DNA from: Gramella jeungdoensis | Lineage (GTDB): Bacteria; Bacteroidota; Bacteroidia; Flavobacteriales; Flavobacteriaceae | Reading direction: 5' to 3' | Assembly (NCBI RefSeq): GCF_023805255.1 | Contig: NZ_JAMSCK010000003.1 | Location: forward strand, 644,980-708,979 | Length of the DNA: 64,000 nucleotides | Part shown: piece by piece, positions 16,039-24,173 of the stretch | Numbering within the stretch: the stretch's first letter is position 1 | Layout of the letters: every line of letters starts with the position of its first letter | Notes under the pieces: generated by a model | What the model was told of the DNA's origin: nothing | Databases searched by the model: none | What the model saw: only the letters and a program-made list of their open reading frames with translations | Made by a program: the position numbers and the translations under genes

Positions 16039-16068
16039 AATTTTTCAATAAAAATTTTAGAATAATCA

Positions 16069-16803
16069 ATGACCTTTAAACAGAAAATTTCAAGTGCTAA
16101 ATGGATTCAAATTCTAATATTCTACATTTTAGCCTGCCTACTGACATTTATTTTTACAAAATTCCCAAACTTTATAAAAAATCTTTGGATTTCAATATTC
16201 AGCTTAGAAGCACCATTTAGCTGGAATCACGGGATAGGATTATTACTAGCAACCTTATTATGCTATTTAATTTTTAAAGGTAACAACCGAACTTCAATAT
16301 TAGGAAGTAAACCAGTAAAAAGTCTACTTATAGCCGCTTTATACCTAATATTTTATAGTGTATTTGGGTTGTCAAATAATTTTGGAATAAATCAGCACGT
16401 ATGGGCATTAATATTTTGCTCCTCAATGTTGGTATATAATATTTTCGAAGAAACTGCCTGGAGAGGATTTTTGCATGATAGATTAGCAAAAGTTCCAACT
16501 TGGCTGAAAGGTATTATAACCGGAATTTTATGGGGTGTATGGCATATATTTATTTTCGAAAATTTTAATCAATTTGGCGGCTTACAAAATTTCGTAATGC
16601 TAACTATATTAGTATCAATTATTATGGCTTATGCTGTTAAGAAAACAAATTCTATACTAGTTGCTGCTTCGATTCACGGTCTAATGATTTTGAGAAATAA
16701 TTATGTCACAATAATCTGTTTAGTACTCTGGACGGTTTTAATAATTACTTGGGAAAAAGATAATTTGATGATTCGAAGAAAAACTGCTTACAACAACGTG
16801 TAA
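16069..16803 (+). CDS. CPBP family intramembrane metalloprotease (cassette 4)
   Basis: The 244-residue, roughly seven-helix membrane protein carries the CPBP/Rce1 motifs: EETAWRG with E127, E128 and R132, GILWGVWHI with H159, and a later helix with SIHG. Bacterial members include bacteriocin-immunity proteins and prenyl-protein-peptidase-like enzymes; the substrate here is unknown. Its last codons (TAYNNV and stop) are read from the attC-like site GCTTACAACAACGTGTAA, so the gene end is formed by the recombination site. It is the single gene of cassette 4. Confidence 0.85.
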   Translation: MTFKQKISSAKWIQILIFYILACLLTFIFTKFPNFIKNLWISIFSLEAPFSWNHGIGLLLATLLCYLIFKGNNRTSILGSKPVKSLLIAALYLIFYSVFGLSNNFGINQHVWALIFCSSMLVYNIFEETAWRGFLHDRLAKVPTWLKGIITGILWGVWHIFIFENFNQFGGLQNFVMLTILVSIIMAYAVKKTNSILVAASIHGLMILRNNYVTIICLVLWTVLIITWEKDNLMIRRKTAYNNV

Positions 16804-16937
16804 CGCAAATGGCGGGTTGTTTAGAAAAGAACTAAATTAGATTCAATAATAAACAAAACCGTTAAACCGGCATCCCGATAGCTATCGGGACCGCGTCCCT
16901 ACTCCCGCAACTTGCGATAACCGCAGCCGTTGTGCGT
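16786..16937 (+). other. attC-like site 4
   Basis: GCTTACAAC (16786-16794), inside the CPBP coding end, is the exact complement of the cassette start GTTGTAAGC (16030-16038). The arms CGCAAATGGCGGG and CCCGCAACTTGCG pair over 11 of 13 positions. The centre holds the palindrome ATCCCGATAGCTATCGGGA. The core end is GTTGTGCGT (16929-16937). Confidence 0.78.
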
Positions 16938-16949
16938 CATTCCCAAAAT

Positions 16950-17492
16950 ATGTTGATTAAAAAATATACATCTGATTGGATTACAAATTTTGCGCATTTA
17001 AAACGTGAAATTGAAAAGGCTTTAAATGGAATTGAATATAGAATTGAACACGTGGGAAGTACATCTGTTCCAAAGTTGGATTCGAAAGATATAATTGACA
17101 TTGATATCATTTACGAACGGGAATCGGAATTTGAAAAAATAAAAGCTGGGCTGAACAAAATTGGATATTACCATAATGGGAACCAGGGTATAGAACGTCG
17201 TGAGGTCTTTAAGCGAACGGAAAATCAAGCGAACGAAGTCTTAGATAAGATAGCTCATCATCTTTATGTTTGCCCAATTAACAACAAAGCTTTGGAAAGA
17301 CATATCCTATCTCGAAATTTTTTAAGAAAAAATGATTGGGCTAGAATAAAGTATCAGGAGATGAAATATCAGCTAGCTGAAAAGGCAAATCAGAATAAAA
17401 AACTGTATGCAGAATTAAAAGAAATGAATATAAATGAATTTATTGACGAAATAATAGAAAAAGAAAAAACGAACGCACAACAACGGCTATAA
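16950..17492 (+). CDS. GrpB family protein (UPF0157, cassette 5)
   Basis: The 180-residue protein belongs to the GrpB/UPF0157 family of the nucleotidyltransferase superfamily. The signature EHVGSTSVPKLDSKDIIDIDI (about 31-51) holds the GST and the acidic pair expected for metal binding. Family function is uncharacterised. The ATG at 16950 is chosen because the earlier GTG at 16932 lies within the cassette core. The C-terminal NAQQRL is read from the attC-like sequence ACGCACAACAACGG, as in the CPBP gene. GrpB genes are recurrent cassette cargo in other bacteria (general knowledge). Confidence 0.87.
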   Translation: MLIKKYTSDWITNFAHLKREIEKALNGIEYRIEHVGSTSVPKLDSKDIIDIDIIYERESEFEKIKAGLNKIGYYHNGNQGIERREVFKRTENQANEVLDKIAHHLYVCPINNKALERHILSRNFLRKNDWARIKYQEMKYQLAEKANQNKKLYAELKEMNINEFIDEIIEKEKTNAQQRL

Positions 17493-17608
17493 TTCAGCGT
17501 GGCAATAGTGCAAAAACCGGAAGTAAAAACATTAAATTAGCTTGATTTTTCTGCGGAATAGCCCTACGGACGATTCCACGCCGAAATCATAGCCAAACCC
17601 TTGCCCAC
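17474..17608 (+). other. attC-like site 5
   Basis: ACGCACAAC (17474-17482) is the exact complement of the cassette start GTTGTGCGT. GGCTAT and AATTCAGCGTGG on the left pair with CCACGCCGAAAT and ATAGCC on the right. The core at the end is CTTGCCCAC (17600-17608), with C in place of the usual G. Confidence 0.72.
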
Positions 17609-17668
17609 AATTTTAGAGTAACATCTGTGTTTAGACAAATCTTGTATCAGACCATTATTAATAAAAAG

Positions 17669-17701
17669 ATTAGATTGAACTTCTCAATCTAATATTTTTT
17701 T
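17669..17701 (+). terminator. Rho-independent terminator within cassette 6
   Basis: ATTAGATTGA (17669-17678) and TCAATCTAAT (17684-17693) form a perfect 10-bp stem followed by A and seven T (17695-17701). It would stop read-through from the GrpB cassette before the metalloprotease gene. The A-rich left flank makes it potentially bidirectional. Confidence 0.8.
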
Positions 17702-17835
17702 CCTAGCCTGAAGTAAATCAAGTAATTAATAAAATTCAAACCAAATCGATAAATTAAATTTTCTATTCAGGCAACCTTTTCAAGTATATCTGCGTCTTAT
17801 TAAATACAAACCATTGTTAACTTTTATTTCAAAAA

Positions 17836-18936
17836 ATGAAGCATCAATTATTATTATCAGTTCTATTACTTTTTTTATCTCACTATTCGTTTTCCCAAAA
17901 ATTCAATACTGAAGCAGTAGTTAAATTTTGGGAAATAACAAGTATTTTACAAGAAGATCGAGAAATCCCCGATTCTATATGGGAATCATATAGTAACCTT
18001 CCAGGAGTTAAAAAATACATTACTAACAATCGAAGCGAGGAGAACCTTAAGGCTCACAGAAAATATTTAGAGTTATTTTTCAAGCCTTCCCTGTCAGATT
18101 CACTGGCAGAAATGATTGGCGACGAAAAATTAAAAAATGATGATATTTTTCAAAACATGAAATATCTAAAAGAAAACGAGGAGAAGCTCAAACTATTTAC
18201 TCATGAAATTACTTCTCCTACATATTTGGATTCTGCAATTGAACTAACGAAAAAGTATTTACCGGCGGGCAATAAAAATACAAGTATTGGAGATCTTAAT
18301 ATTTATATTCAACCTATTACTTATGATGCGGCTGTTCAGGGGAAAGACATGTATTATGGACTTTCGATTGTTCACGACTTCGATAAATTTCAAATAGGTA
18401 CTGTCGCTGCTCATGAATTACATCATGTACTTAGAAACAATAAAGAAATTAAAAATTCACTTTCCGAAAAAGATTCTGCTAGTGTCTGGGTAATCAGTAA
18501 AATTAATAATGAAGGAAGCGCAGATCTTATTGATAAGGTTTTAGTAGTAGAACATGAGAATGATCTCTTCCTGGGGTCTCTTTTTAATCAAATTTTACTT
18601 CAAAATATTGATCCTGTAATGGTAGAAATAGATAACGCACTATCATTAAATAGCAGAAAAAATGAAAAGTTTGTAACTGTAAAAGATTTCAACAAGATTA
18701 TAAAATATTTTAGTGGACATATCCCTGGTTTTTACATGGCTGAGGTAATTAAAAGGAATGGCTATGAGAAACAGTTAATCGAAGGTTGTGAGAATCCATT
18801 TAACATTTTTTACCTATATAATAAAGCTGCAAAAAATGATCCTGGAAAACCTTTCACTTACAGCCAAGAAACAATAGAGTACCTTAAGAATTTGGAAAGG
18901 AAAGCTTATGATAGTCCATCTACAACCATAAACTAG
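17836..18936 (+). CDS. Secreted DUF5700-like zinc metalloprotease (cassette 6)
   Basis: The 366-residue protein has a signal peptide (MKHQLLLSVLLLFLSHYSFSQ) and a zincin motif AAHELHHVLR with H193, E194 and H197. NEGSADLID (E226) is placed where a third zinc ligand would be expected. It resembles the DUF5700 putative Zn-dependent proteases of Bacteroidota. It should act in the periplasm or outside. Unlike other cassettes it has a 230-bp leader with a terminator, so it may carry its own promoter (a TATATCTG element lies near 17786). Confidence 0.8.
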   Translation: MKHQLLLSVLLLFLSHYSFSQKFNTEAVVKFWEITSILQEDREIPDSIWESYSNLPGVKKYITNNRSEENLKAHRKYLELFFKPSLSDSLAEMIGDEKLKNDDIFQNMKYLKENEEKLKLFTHEITSPTYLDSAIELTKKYLPAGNKNTSIGDLNIYIQPITYDAAVQGKDMYYGLSIVHDFDKFQIGTVAAHELHHVLRNNKEIKNSLSEKDSASVWVISKINNEGSADLIDKVLVVEHENDLFLGSLFNQILLQNIDPVMVEIDNALSLNSRKNEKFVTVKDFNKIIKYFSGHIPGFYMAEVIKRNGYEKQLIEGCENPFNIFYLYNKAAKNDPGKPFTYSQETIEYLKNLERKAYDSPSTTIN

Positions 18937-18997
18937 GATAAGAATCTTTTGACTTTTTTAAGAAAGCCGAAATAGTCATTTTCGGCTTCTCTTATCC
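18937..18997 (+). terminator. Nested hairpin after the metalloprotease gene
   Basis: AAGCCGAAA (18964-18972) pairs with TTTCGGCTT (18980-18988). Outside it, AGGATAAGA after the stop can pair with TCTTATCC near 18990-18997. The U-tract is poor, so it may act by structure or as a 3' stabiliser. Confidence 0.5.
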
Positions 18998-19061
18998 TCT
19001 TTATATAAAAACTATGCAAGGAGAGTTTCAAAGTTTAGTGAATTTAAGCTATAGAAAAACT

Positions 19062-19209
19062 GTGCCTAACAATGCACAACTCAAATAGCCGGCAGCATTA
19101 GAAAGAAAATAATTAACTTCACCAACAAGAGGGTTTAAGCTGACATCCCGATAGCTTTCGGGGCCTTGTCCTCACTCCCGTGAATTACAATAAGCGAAAC
19201 CGTTGGCAC
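19062..19209 (+). other. attC-like site 6
   Basis: GTGCCTAAC (19062-19070) pairs with its own core GTTGGCAC (19202-19209). It contains TTAGAAAGAAAATAATTAA at 19098-19116 and the CATCCCGATAGCTTTCGGGG hairpin near 19144. It belongs to the same subtype as site 2. Confidence 0.7.
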
Positions 19210-19219
19210 ACATTATTAA

Positions 19220-19774
19220 ATGAAAGCAAGAACTATAAACATAATTATCCTGGTTGTGATATTTATAAGTTGCAAAAACAAGACAACTGGATCTGAACAG
19301 GTGGATAATAAACAGACTTCTGAATTAAAGGAAAACATCGAACCTGAATTCATAACCCAGCCTGGATCAACAGAATTAAAACCGGAATCAACTGACAAAA
19401 TACCTGAATTTCTGGCTGCGAAATATTCCAGGGTTTATGAATACAATGGAACGGATTCAAGACAATTGATCGGAATTAATTTTATCGCAAAGGACAGTAT
19501 TGGCTATTATCTAATTTCAGAATCCTTGCCATGTGACACAGAATATCACGGAAAAGCATTCAATCAGAATTACGGACTGGATCCGGAAATCGATGAAGAT
19601 GAAGATGGAATTTCTTACCCTGCATTTCAATACTCAGATAACCTGCAGGATCATGTGATCTATATACGAGTTGCTTTGGATTCAAGTAAAGTGAAAATAG
19701 AATATACAGGCAAAGAAGCAGATGGGACAGATTGCGTGCCCAACACGCTAAGCATTATGGAAAGAATAAAATAA
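19220..19774 (+). CDS. Lipoprotein of unknown function (cassette 7)
   Basis: The 184-residue protein has a lipoprotein signal ending VIFISC (Cys about 18), then a low-complexity linker rich in K, T, E and S (about 20-60), and a soluble C-terminal domain with two cysteines (LPCDTEY and GTDCVPN) that could form a disulfide. No family is recognised. It begins 11 bp after a cassette core, and a short degenerate attC-like site follows. Confidence 0.65.
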   Translation: MKARTINIIILVVIFISCKNKTTGSEQVDNKQTSELKENIEPEFITQPGSTELKPESTDKIPEFLAAKYSRVYEYNGTDSRQLIGINFIAKDSIGYYLISESLPCDTEYHGKAFNQNYGLDPEIDEDEDGISYPAFQYSDNLQDHVIYIRVALDSSKVKIEYTGKEADGTDCVPNTLSIMERIK

Positions 19775-19777
19775 AAT

Positions 19778-19831
19778 GTGCCCCAAAGTCGAGTCCTCCT
19801 GTAACTCCTTATAATCCTAACCGTTGGCAAA
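19778..19831 (+). other. Short degenerate attC-like site 7
   Basis: GTGCCCCAA (19778-19786) resembles the complement of the cassette start GTTGGCAC. The site ends about 50 bp later with the core GTTGGCAAA (19823-19831). It lacks the long central block of the other sites, so it is either a minimal attC or a deletion product. Confidence 0.5.
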
Positions 19832-19839
19832 AATTTTAA

Positions 19840-20349
19840 ATGAAAGGAAAAGATTTAAAAATTGAATCCAGGATTAATACCAGATGGTTTATAACCATAT
19901 TCGTATTAATCTGGACAATTTTATGTTTGATTATGATTGGTGTCTTAACCTATGCTTTTTTCACCTCTCCTTCAAGAATTGACGGATTTTTAATACTGGT
20001 TTTGATCTTTTTGATGGTCTCAGTGTTCATAGCATCAAATTATATTTCCTGGCAATTAAGGGGAAAGGAAACTTTAACCTTAAATGAAAAGAAGATGATG
20101 TTTAGGAATGAATATACTTTTTTTAAAAATAGATTCGATCTGGATATCGAGCTGATTGATAAAATTCAGGTAATTGATAATGATGAGTTCGTCAGTAAAT
20201 TTTGGGGTGTGTCTGGCGGAAAAATAGTCATTGAATATTTAGGTAGAAATAAAAGATTCGGAAAAGATATTTCAATTAAAGAGGCTGATAAAATTGCAAA
20301 CCAATTACGGAGTAAATTAAAAACTAATACATACAAGGCTTATCAATAA
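19840..20349 (+). CDS. Membrane protein with a C-terminal PH-like region (cassette 8)
   Basis: The 169-residue protein has two membrane helices (about 16-42 and 48-70) followed by a soluble beta-rich part (KETLTLNEKKMMFRNEYTFFKNRF, then FWGVSGGKIVIEYLGRNKRFG). That order resembles bacterial PH-domain membrane proteins. I cannot name a family. It starts 17 bp after a core site but no attC-like site follows it, so the array probably ends or is eroded here. Confidence 0.6.
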   Translation: MKGKDLKIESRINTRWFITIFVLIWTILCLIMIGVLTYAFFTSPSRIDGFLILVLIFLMVSVFIASNYISWQLRGKETLTLNEKKMMFRNEYTFFKNRFDLDIELIDKIQVIDNDEFVSKFWGVSGGKIVIEYLGRNKRFGKDISIKEADKIANQLRSKLKTNTYKAYQ

Positions 20350-20431
20350 TACTAACCGGCATCCTGATGTCTGTTGGGATGAATCCTCCCTTAAAATGTT
20401 TAACCTCTAATTTAAATAAGTCAAAAATAGA

Positions 20432-21118
20432 ATGAGAAGAATTACTATCCTGTTACTTGCGGTTATAAGCCTGTTTTCCTGCAGGGAAAGAACACAGCCG
20501 GAACCTGAAATGGCAACTAAAAAGATCGATCAGGGTTTAAAGGAAAAGCTTGAAAATATCCTGGTACTGGACCAGGGAGTTCGGGAGCTTCTGCAGGATG
20601 ACCTTACCGAAGAGGAAAGAAAGCAGATCCTGGATAAGATGGACCTGTCTGAACAGGTCCTTGAGAACGGGGTATTCTATTTAATGCAGCAAATTGACAG
20701 TGTGAACCTGGCTGAGGTGGAGAAGATCATAGATGAGCATGGATACCCGGGAATCGATGAGGTGGGAATGCCTGCAAATGAAGCCGTTTTCTACGTTATA
20801 CAGCATTCAGGCAAAATAGATGAATACCTGCCGCTTATCAGAAAGGCTGCCGAAAACGGCGATATTTCAAAAAAGAAACTGGCCATGATGGAAGACCGGC
20901 ATCTTATGCGTAATGGCAAGGAACAGATCTATGGCACCCAGATCAAGGGATTGAACCGGAACGGGGAATGGTTTCATTTTGTCTGGCCAATAAAGGATCC
21001 CGATTCTGTAAATGCGCTAAGGAAAAGAATAGGCCTGGAAAGTATGGAAGAATATGTCAGGAAATTTGACATAGAATACAAGGTAATGACCCTGGAACAG
21101 CTAAATGAATTTCAGTAA
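20432..21118 (+). CDS. DUF6624-like lipoprotein, chromosomal copy 1
   Basis: The 228-residue lipoprotein has a lipobox VISLFSC (Cys about 17). It is mostly helical and charged, with conserved family stretches EVEKIIDEHGYPG, VIQHSGKIDEYLPLIRKAAENGDI, MMEDRHLMRNGKEQIYGTQI and RKRIGLESMEEYVRKFDIEY. It is a paralogue of the gene at 21266 and of the cassette-borne copy at 15034. The DUF6624 name is from memory of the motif pattern. Its codons are GC-richer than the cassette copy, so it looks native. Function unknown. Confidence 0.75.
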   Translation: MRRITILLLAVISLFSCRERTQPEPEMATKKIDQGLKEKLENILVLDQGVRELLQDDLTEEERKQILDKMDLSEQVLENGVFYLMQQIDSVNLAEVEKIIDEHGYPGIDEVGMPANEAVFYVIQHSGKIDEYLPLIRKAAENGDISKKKLAMMEDRHLMRNGKEQIYGTQIKGLNRNGEWFHFVWPIKDPDSVNALRKRIGLESMEEYVRKFDIEYKVMTLEQLNEFQ

Positions 21119-21265
21119 ACCGGCTACTGTGGTGCAGCTTGAATTGCGTGTAACCGGCAGGAAATGCCGCCAATTTTAGGGAGAAAGCCTTTCAATTTAT
21201 ATTTTTGATCGCATTCTAAAAAAGTTCACTATTGCTAAAGCAGTATTACAATCAATTTTATTAAA

Positions 21266-21931
21266 ATGAGAACTATAATTTCCTTTCTGTTATTTCTAAC
21301 CGCATTGAATATTTCTGGCCAGGAAATGAACCACGAATTAAAAACTGAACTTGACTCCATCATGTATAAGGATCAGGAGCTTAGAAAGCTTTTTTCCTCA
21401 ATCATGGAAGATGAAAAGAAAGCGATCCTGAAGGATTTTGGATATACATGGGAAGAATTCGATGAGCAGGGCTGGGAGATCGTAAAGAAACAGGACAGTA
21501 TAAATATAGACAGGGTGAGCGAAATAATCTCCCGCTATGGCTATCCCGGGAAAAGCCTGGTCGGGGAGCCTACCAATAAGGCTGCCTGGTTCGTGATACA
21601 GCATTCGAATAAAATTGAGGAATACTTCCCCCTGATCCGTAAGGCGGGAAAGGAAAATGAAATCCCGCTCACCCTGGTGGCGATGATGGAAGACAGGTTG
21701 CTGATGTATAAAGGGGAAAAGCAGAAATACGGCACCCAGATGAAGAGTGGTATAATAACGGATCCTGAAACAGGAGAAAGAAAATGGCAGTTCTATATAT
21801 GGCCGGTGGAATCTCCTGAACAGGTGAATGAGCTGAGAAAGAGCGTAGGCTTTGAGACTACCATTGAAGAATATGCACGCTCCAGCAATGTGGAATATAA
21901 GGAACTGAGCCTGGAAGACGTTCAAAAGTGA
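21266..21931 (+). CDS. DUF6624-like secreted protein, chromosomal copy 2
   Basis: The 221-residue protein has a signal peptide (MRTIISFLLFLTALNISGQ) but no lipobox, so unlike its neighbour it should be soluble in the periplasm. The family segments are present: VSEIISRYGYPGKSLVGE, VIQHSNKIEEYFPLIRKAGK, MMEDRLLMYKGEKQKYGTQM and RKSVGFETTIEEYARSSNVEY. A TATTTTTG element (21200-21207) upstream fits a Bacteroidota -7 box. It probably arose by tandem duplication with the gene at 20432. Confidence 0.75.
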   Translation: MRTIISFLLFLTALNISGQEMNHELKTELDSIMYKDQELRKLFSSIMEDEKKAILKDFGYTWEEFDEQGWEIVKKQDSINIDRVSEIISRYGYPGKSLVGEPTNKAAWFVIQHSNKIEEYFPLIRKAGKENEIPLTLVAMMEDRLLMYKGEKQKYGTQMKSGIITDPETGERKWQFYIWPVESPEQVNELRKSVGFETTIEEYARSSNVEYKELSLEDVQK

Positions 21932-22169
21932 TAACCCTACAGGTAAGTAAGGGTTATGATCTATAAACACTAAACAATTTATTATTTGAGAACCTCAGGC
22001 ATCTTAATCCAATTCCTGTTATCCATGATCACGAAGAATATTCTGTATATAATTCAGAAATACAACGATACTGAAAGTATAAATTAAGACAGTCGACGGA
22101 GGATCCCGAAAACCAAACCCGCTGATATTTAATTTGATTGGTTATTATTGTATTTCCAAACCTTAACAG

Positions 22170-22613
22170 ATGAACATGGAAAAACCTGCAGAAAGCTCAA
22201 AGAGGAAAAAATTGATACAGGCTGCCAGCTTCGCTATCACTTTTGCCATTGCTTTTTTCGCGGTTCAGTATTTCTTTTTCGGTAATAAGAGTGTGGAGGA
22301 ACAACTGAAAGCCGCCGAAAAGCAGGTGAATGCAGTCGCTCCCAAAATGATCGATGGATATTCCAGGCTGGATAGTGCATCTGCGGTTGGTGACAGGATG
22401 TTTAAATACCATTATACCCTGGTGGAATATTTCAGGGAACAGGTGAACGTGGATACCGTAAACAAATATATTCGTCCCGGGATCATCGAGAACGTGAAGA
22501 ACAGTCCCGATATGAAATACTTCAGGGATCATGAGATCACCATGAGCTATAACTACTATGATAAGGAGGGTGAGTTTGTGATGGAAATAGAGGTCACCCC
22601 GGAGATGTATTAA
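22170..22613 (+). CDS. Single-pass membrane protein, unknown
   Basis: The 147-residue protein has one N-terminal membrane helix (about 17-36, ITFAIAFFAVQYFFF) preceded by basic residues, and a periplasm-facing domain of about 110 residues. The ATG two codons in (22176) is an equally good start. No family is recognised. Fold and composition suggest a small extracytoplasmic domain rather than an enzyme. It stands alone between intergenic regions of 238 and 147 bp. Confidence 0.65.
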   Translation: MNMEKPAESSKRKKLIQAASFAITFAIAFFAVQYFFFGNKSVEEQLKAAEKQVNAVAPKMIDGYSRLDSASAVGDRMFKYHYTLVEYFREQVNVDTVNKYIRPGIIENVKNSPDMKYFRDHEITMSYNYYDKEGEFVMEIEVTPEMY

Positions 22614-22760
22614 ACTCCTTACGGTGGTCTGATTTTACGGAATCGGTTTCCGGCCTCCCCTTTTTTCAAATAAATTATTTAAATTCACTGTAAAATCTGG
22701 GGCCTATCGCGTTGGGGATTAATTATTTATCATCCGGTTCAGGGCTCTGCACATATAGTG

Positions 22761-23729
22761 ATGAAAGCAGTTACACGTTCCCGGTATGGCCCGCCAGAGG
22801 TTTTAAGCATCAGCGAAACCGAAATCCCAAAGATAAAGGAAAACGAGATCCTTGTAAAGGTTCATGCCACTACGGTTAACAGGACAGATTGTGCCAACAT
22901 AACCGGAAAACCTTATGTAGTACGAATCTTTACGGGCATTACTGCACCCATGAGGAATGTTCCGGGGACCGACTTTGCCGGGGAAGTGATGCAGACAGGA
23001 AAAGAGGTGGCCGACATTGAACCCGGTGACCGTGTATTTGGATTCGATGATAACGGCCTTTCTTCCATGGCCGAATATATGAGCATCCCCGTTAGTAAGA
23101 CCATTCGGCATATTCCTTTAGGGTTTTCCTATAGAGATGCGGCGGCTTCAGTGGAAGGTGCTCATTATGCCATCAACTTTCTGAACAAGGTGAAACTGCG
23201 TGCCGGTGAAAAGGCAATGGTGAATGGCGGTACCGGGGCCATTGGCTCCTCCCTTATCCAGTTGCTTAAATATCACGGACTGGAGGTCGTCGCAACAGGA
23301 CCGGCTGAACATATTGAAACTTTGCGTTCACTGGGCGCTAAAAGAGTGATAGACTATAAGACCCAGGATTTTACCCGGGATGAGGAGAAGTTCGATTACG
23401 TCTTTGATTCGGTAGGGAAAAGCACTTTCGGGGAATGTAAAAGGCTGCTGGTAAAGGACGGCATTTATATTTCTTCAGAACTCGGGCCTTATTCCCAGAA
23501 CCCATTTCTGGCGATCAGCACCACTTTCTCAGAAGGAAAGAAAGTAAGGTTTCCGCTGCCCGTAAATATTCCTGAAAGCCTTAAGATAATTTCAGAACTT
23601 ATCGAAAGCGGTAATTACCGGCCGCTTATAGACAGGAGTTATCCTATGGAACAGGTGAAAGAGGCCTTTGAATATGTGATGACAGGCAGGAAGATCGGGA
23701 ATGTAATTCTCAATATCAACCACTTCTGA
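22761..23729 (+). CDS. NAD(P)-dependent alcohol dehydrogenase, MDR quinone oxidoreductase-like
   Basis: The 322-residue medium-chain dehydrogenase/reductase has an N-terminal GroES-like domain (about 1-120; GTDFAGEV, GDRVFGF) and a Rossmann domain with NGGTGAIGSSLIQL (about 155-168). The zinc-binding cysteines of alcohol dehydrogenases are absent, placing it with zinc-free quinone or enone reductases. A GTG precedes the ATG at 22761; the ATG is preferred. Substrate unknown. It is the first of a run of plus-strand metabolic genes to 26764. Confidence 0.88.
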   Translation: MKAVTRSRYGPPEVLSISETEIPKIKENEILVKVHATTVNRTDCANITGKPYVVRIFTGITAPMRNVPGTDFAGEVMQTGKEVADIEPGDRVFGFDDNGLSSMAEYMSIPVSKTIRHIPLGFSYRDAAASVEGAHYAINFLNKVKLRAGEKAMVNGGTGAIGSSLIQLLKYHGLEVVATGPAEHIETLRSLGAKRVIDYKTQDFTRDEEKFDYVFDSVGKSTFGECKRLLVKDGIYISSELGPYSQNPFLAISTTFSEGKKVRFPLPVNIPESLKIISELIESGNYRPLIDRSYPMEQVKEAFEYVMTGRKIGNVILNINHF

Positions 23730-23826
23730 ACGAAATAGATGGCATGTTTCTTATCATAGATTCTGAAATGGGTTAAACTGAACTGCAAATTGATTAATTT
23801 TAATAGGATCATATAAGCCTGAACCT

Positions 23827-24162
23827 ATGAAGGCAACAATCACTTCAATAGAACTAAAAAGTCCGCTTAACTTCTTCAGCCTTTCCTGGCAGGCGAGGAA
23901 GATCATACAGCAGCTTGAGAATAGCGGGAATCTTGACTTTAAAAAACGGGGAGCATGGAAAAAACATTATACCATGACGCTCTGGCCCGATGAGGAGAAA
24001 ATGAAAAACTTTGCCAGGAGCGGGGCTCACCTTGAGGCTATGAAAAAGAGCAGTGAAATAGCCCGGGAGATAAGGACCATTACCGTAGACACTGAAGAGT
24101 TGCCAAGCTGGGAGGAGGCCAGGGAACTTCTTGGCAAGGGGAAGATTGTCGTTTACCCCTAA
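23827..24162 (+). CDS. Small protein, DUF3291/dimeric alpha-beta barrel-like
   Basis: The 111-residue protein contains the stretch KKRGAWKKHYTMTLWPDEEKMKNFARSGAHLEAMKKS, a pattern seen in small proteins related to DUF3291 and antibiotic-biosynthesis monooxygenase-like dimeric barrels. The conserved W, H and A residues of that stretch are present. No catalytic function can be stated. It ends 11 bp before the methyltransferase gene, so the two are probably co-transcribed. Confidence 0.65.
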   Translation: MKATITSIELKSPLNFFSLSWQARKIIQQLENSGNLDFKKRGAWKKHYTMTLWPDEEKMKNFARSGAHLEAMKKSSEIAREIRTITVDTEELPSWEEARELLGKGKIVVYP

Positions 24163-24173
24163 ATTTCGATAAT

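Larger units (their letters stand above)
12834..20349 (+). mobile_element. Integron-like gene-cassette array A (CALIN-like; no integrase)
   Basis: Eight AT-rich gene units are separated by sites with attC architecture. Each cassette starts with a core GTT (or CTT) nonamer and ends with the complementary nonamer at the start of its own site: GTTGGCCAC/GTGGCCAAC, GTTCTATGC/GCGTAGAAC, GTTGTAAGC/GCTTACAAC and GTTGTGCGT/ACGCACAAC. Core positions are 12834, 14067, 15017, 16030, 16929, 17600, 19202 and 19823. The last unit (19840-20349) has no recognisable 3' site. No integrase or attI is found beside it, so it fits a cluster of attC sites lacking an integrase. The integron interpretation is inference from structure. 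Confidence 0.75.
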
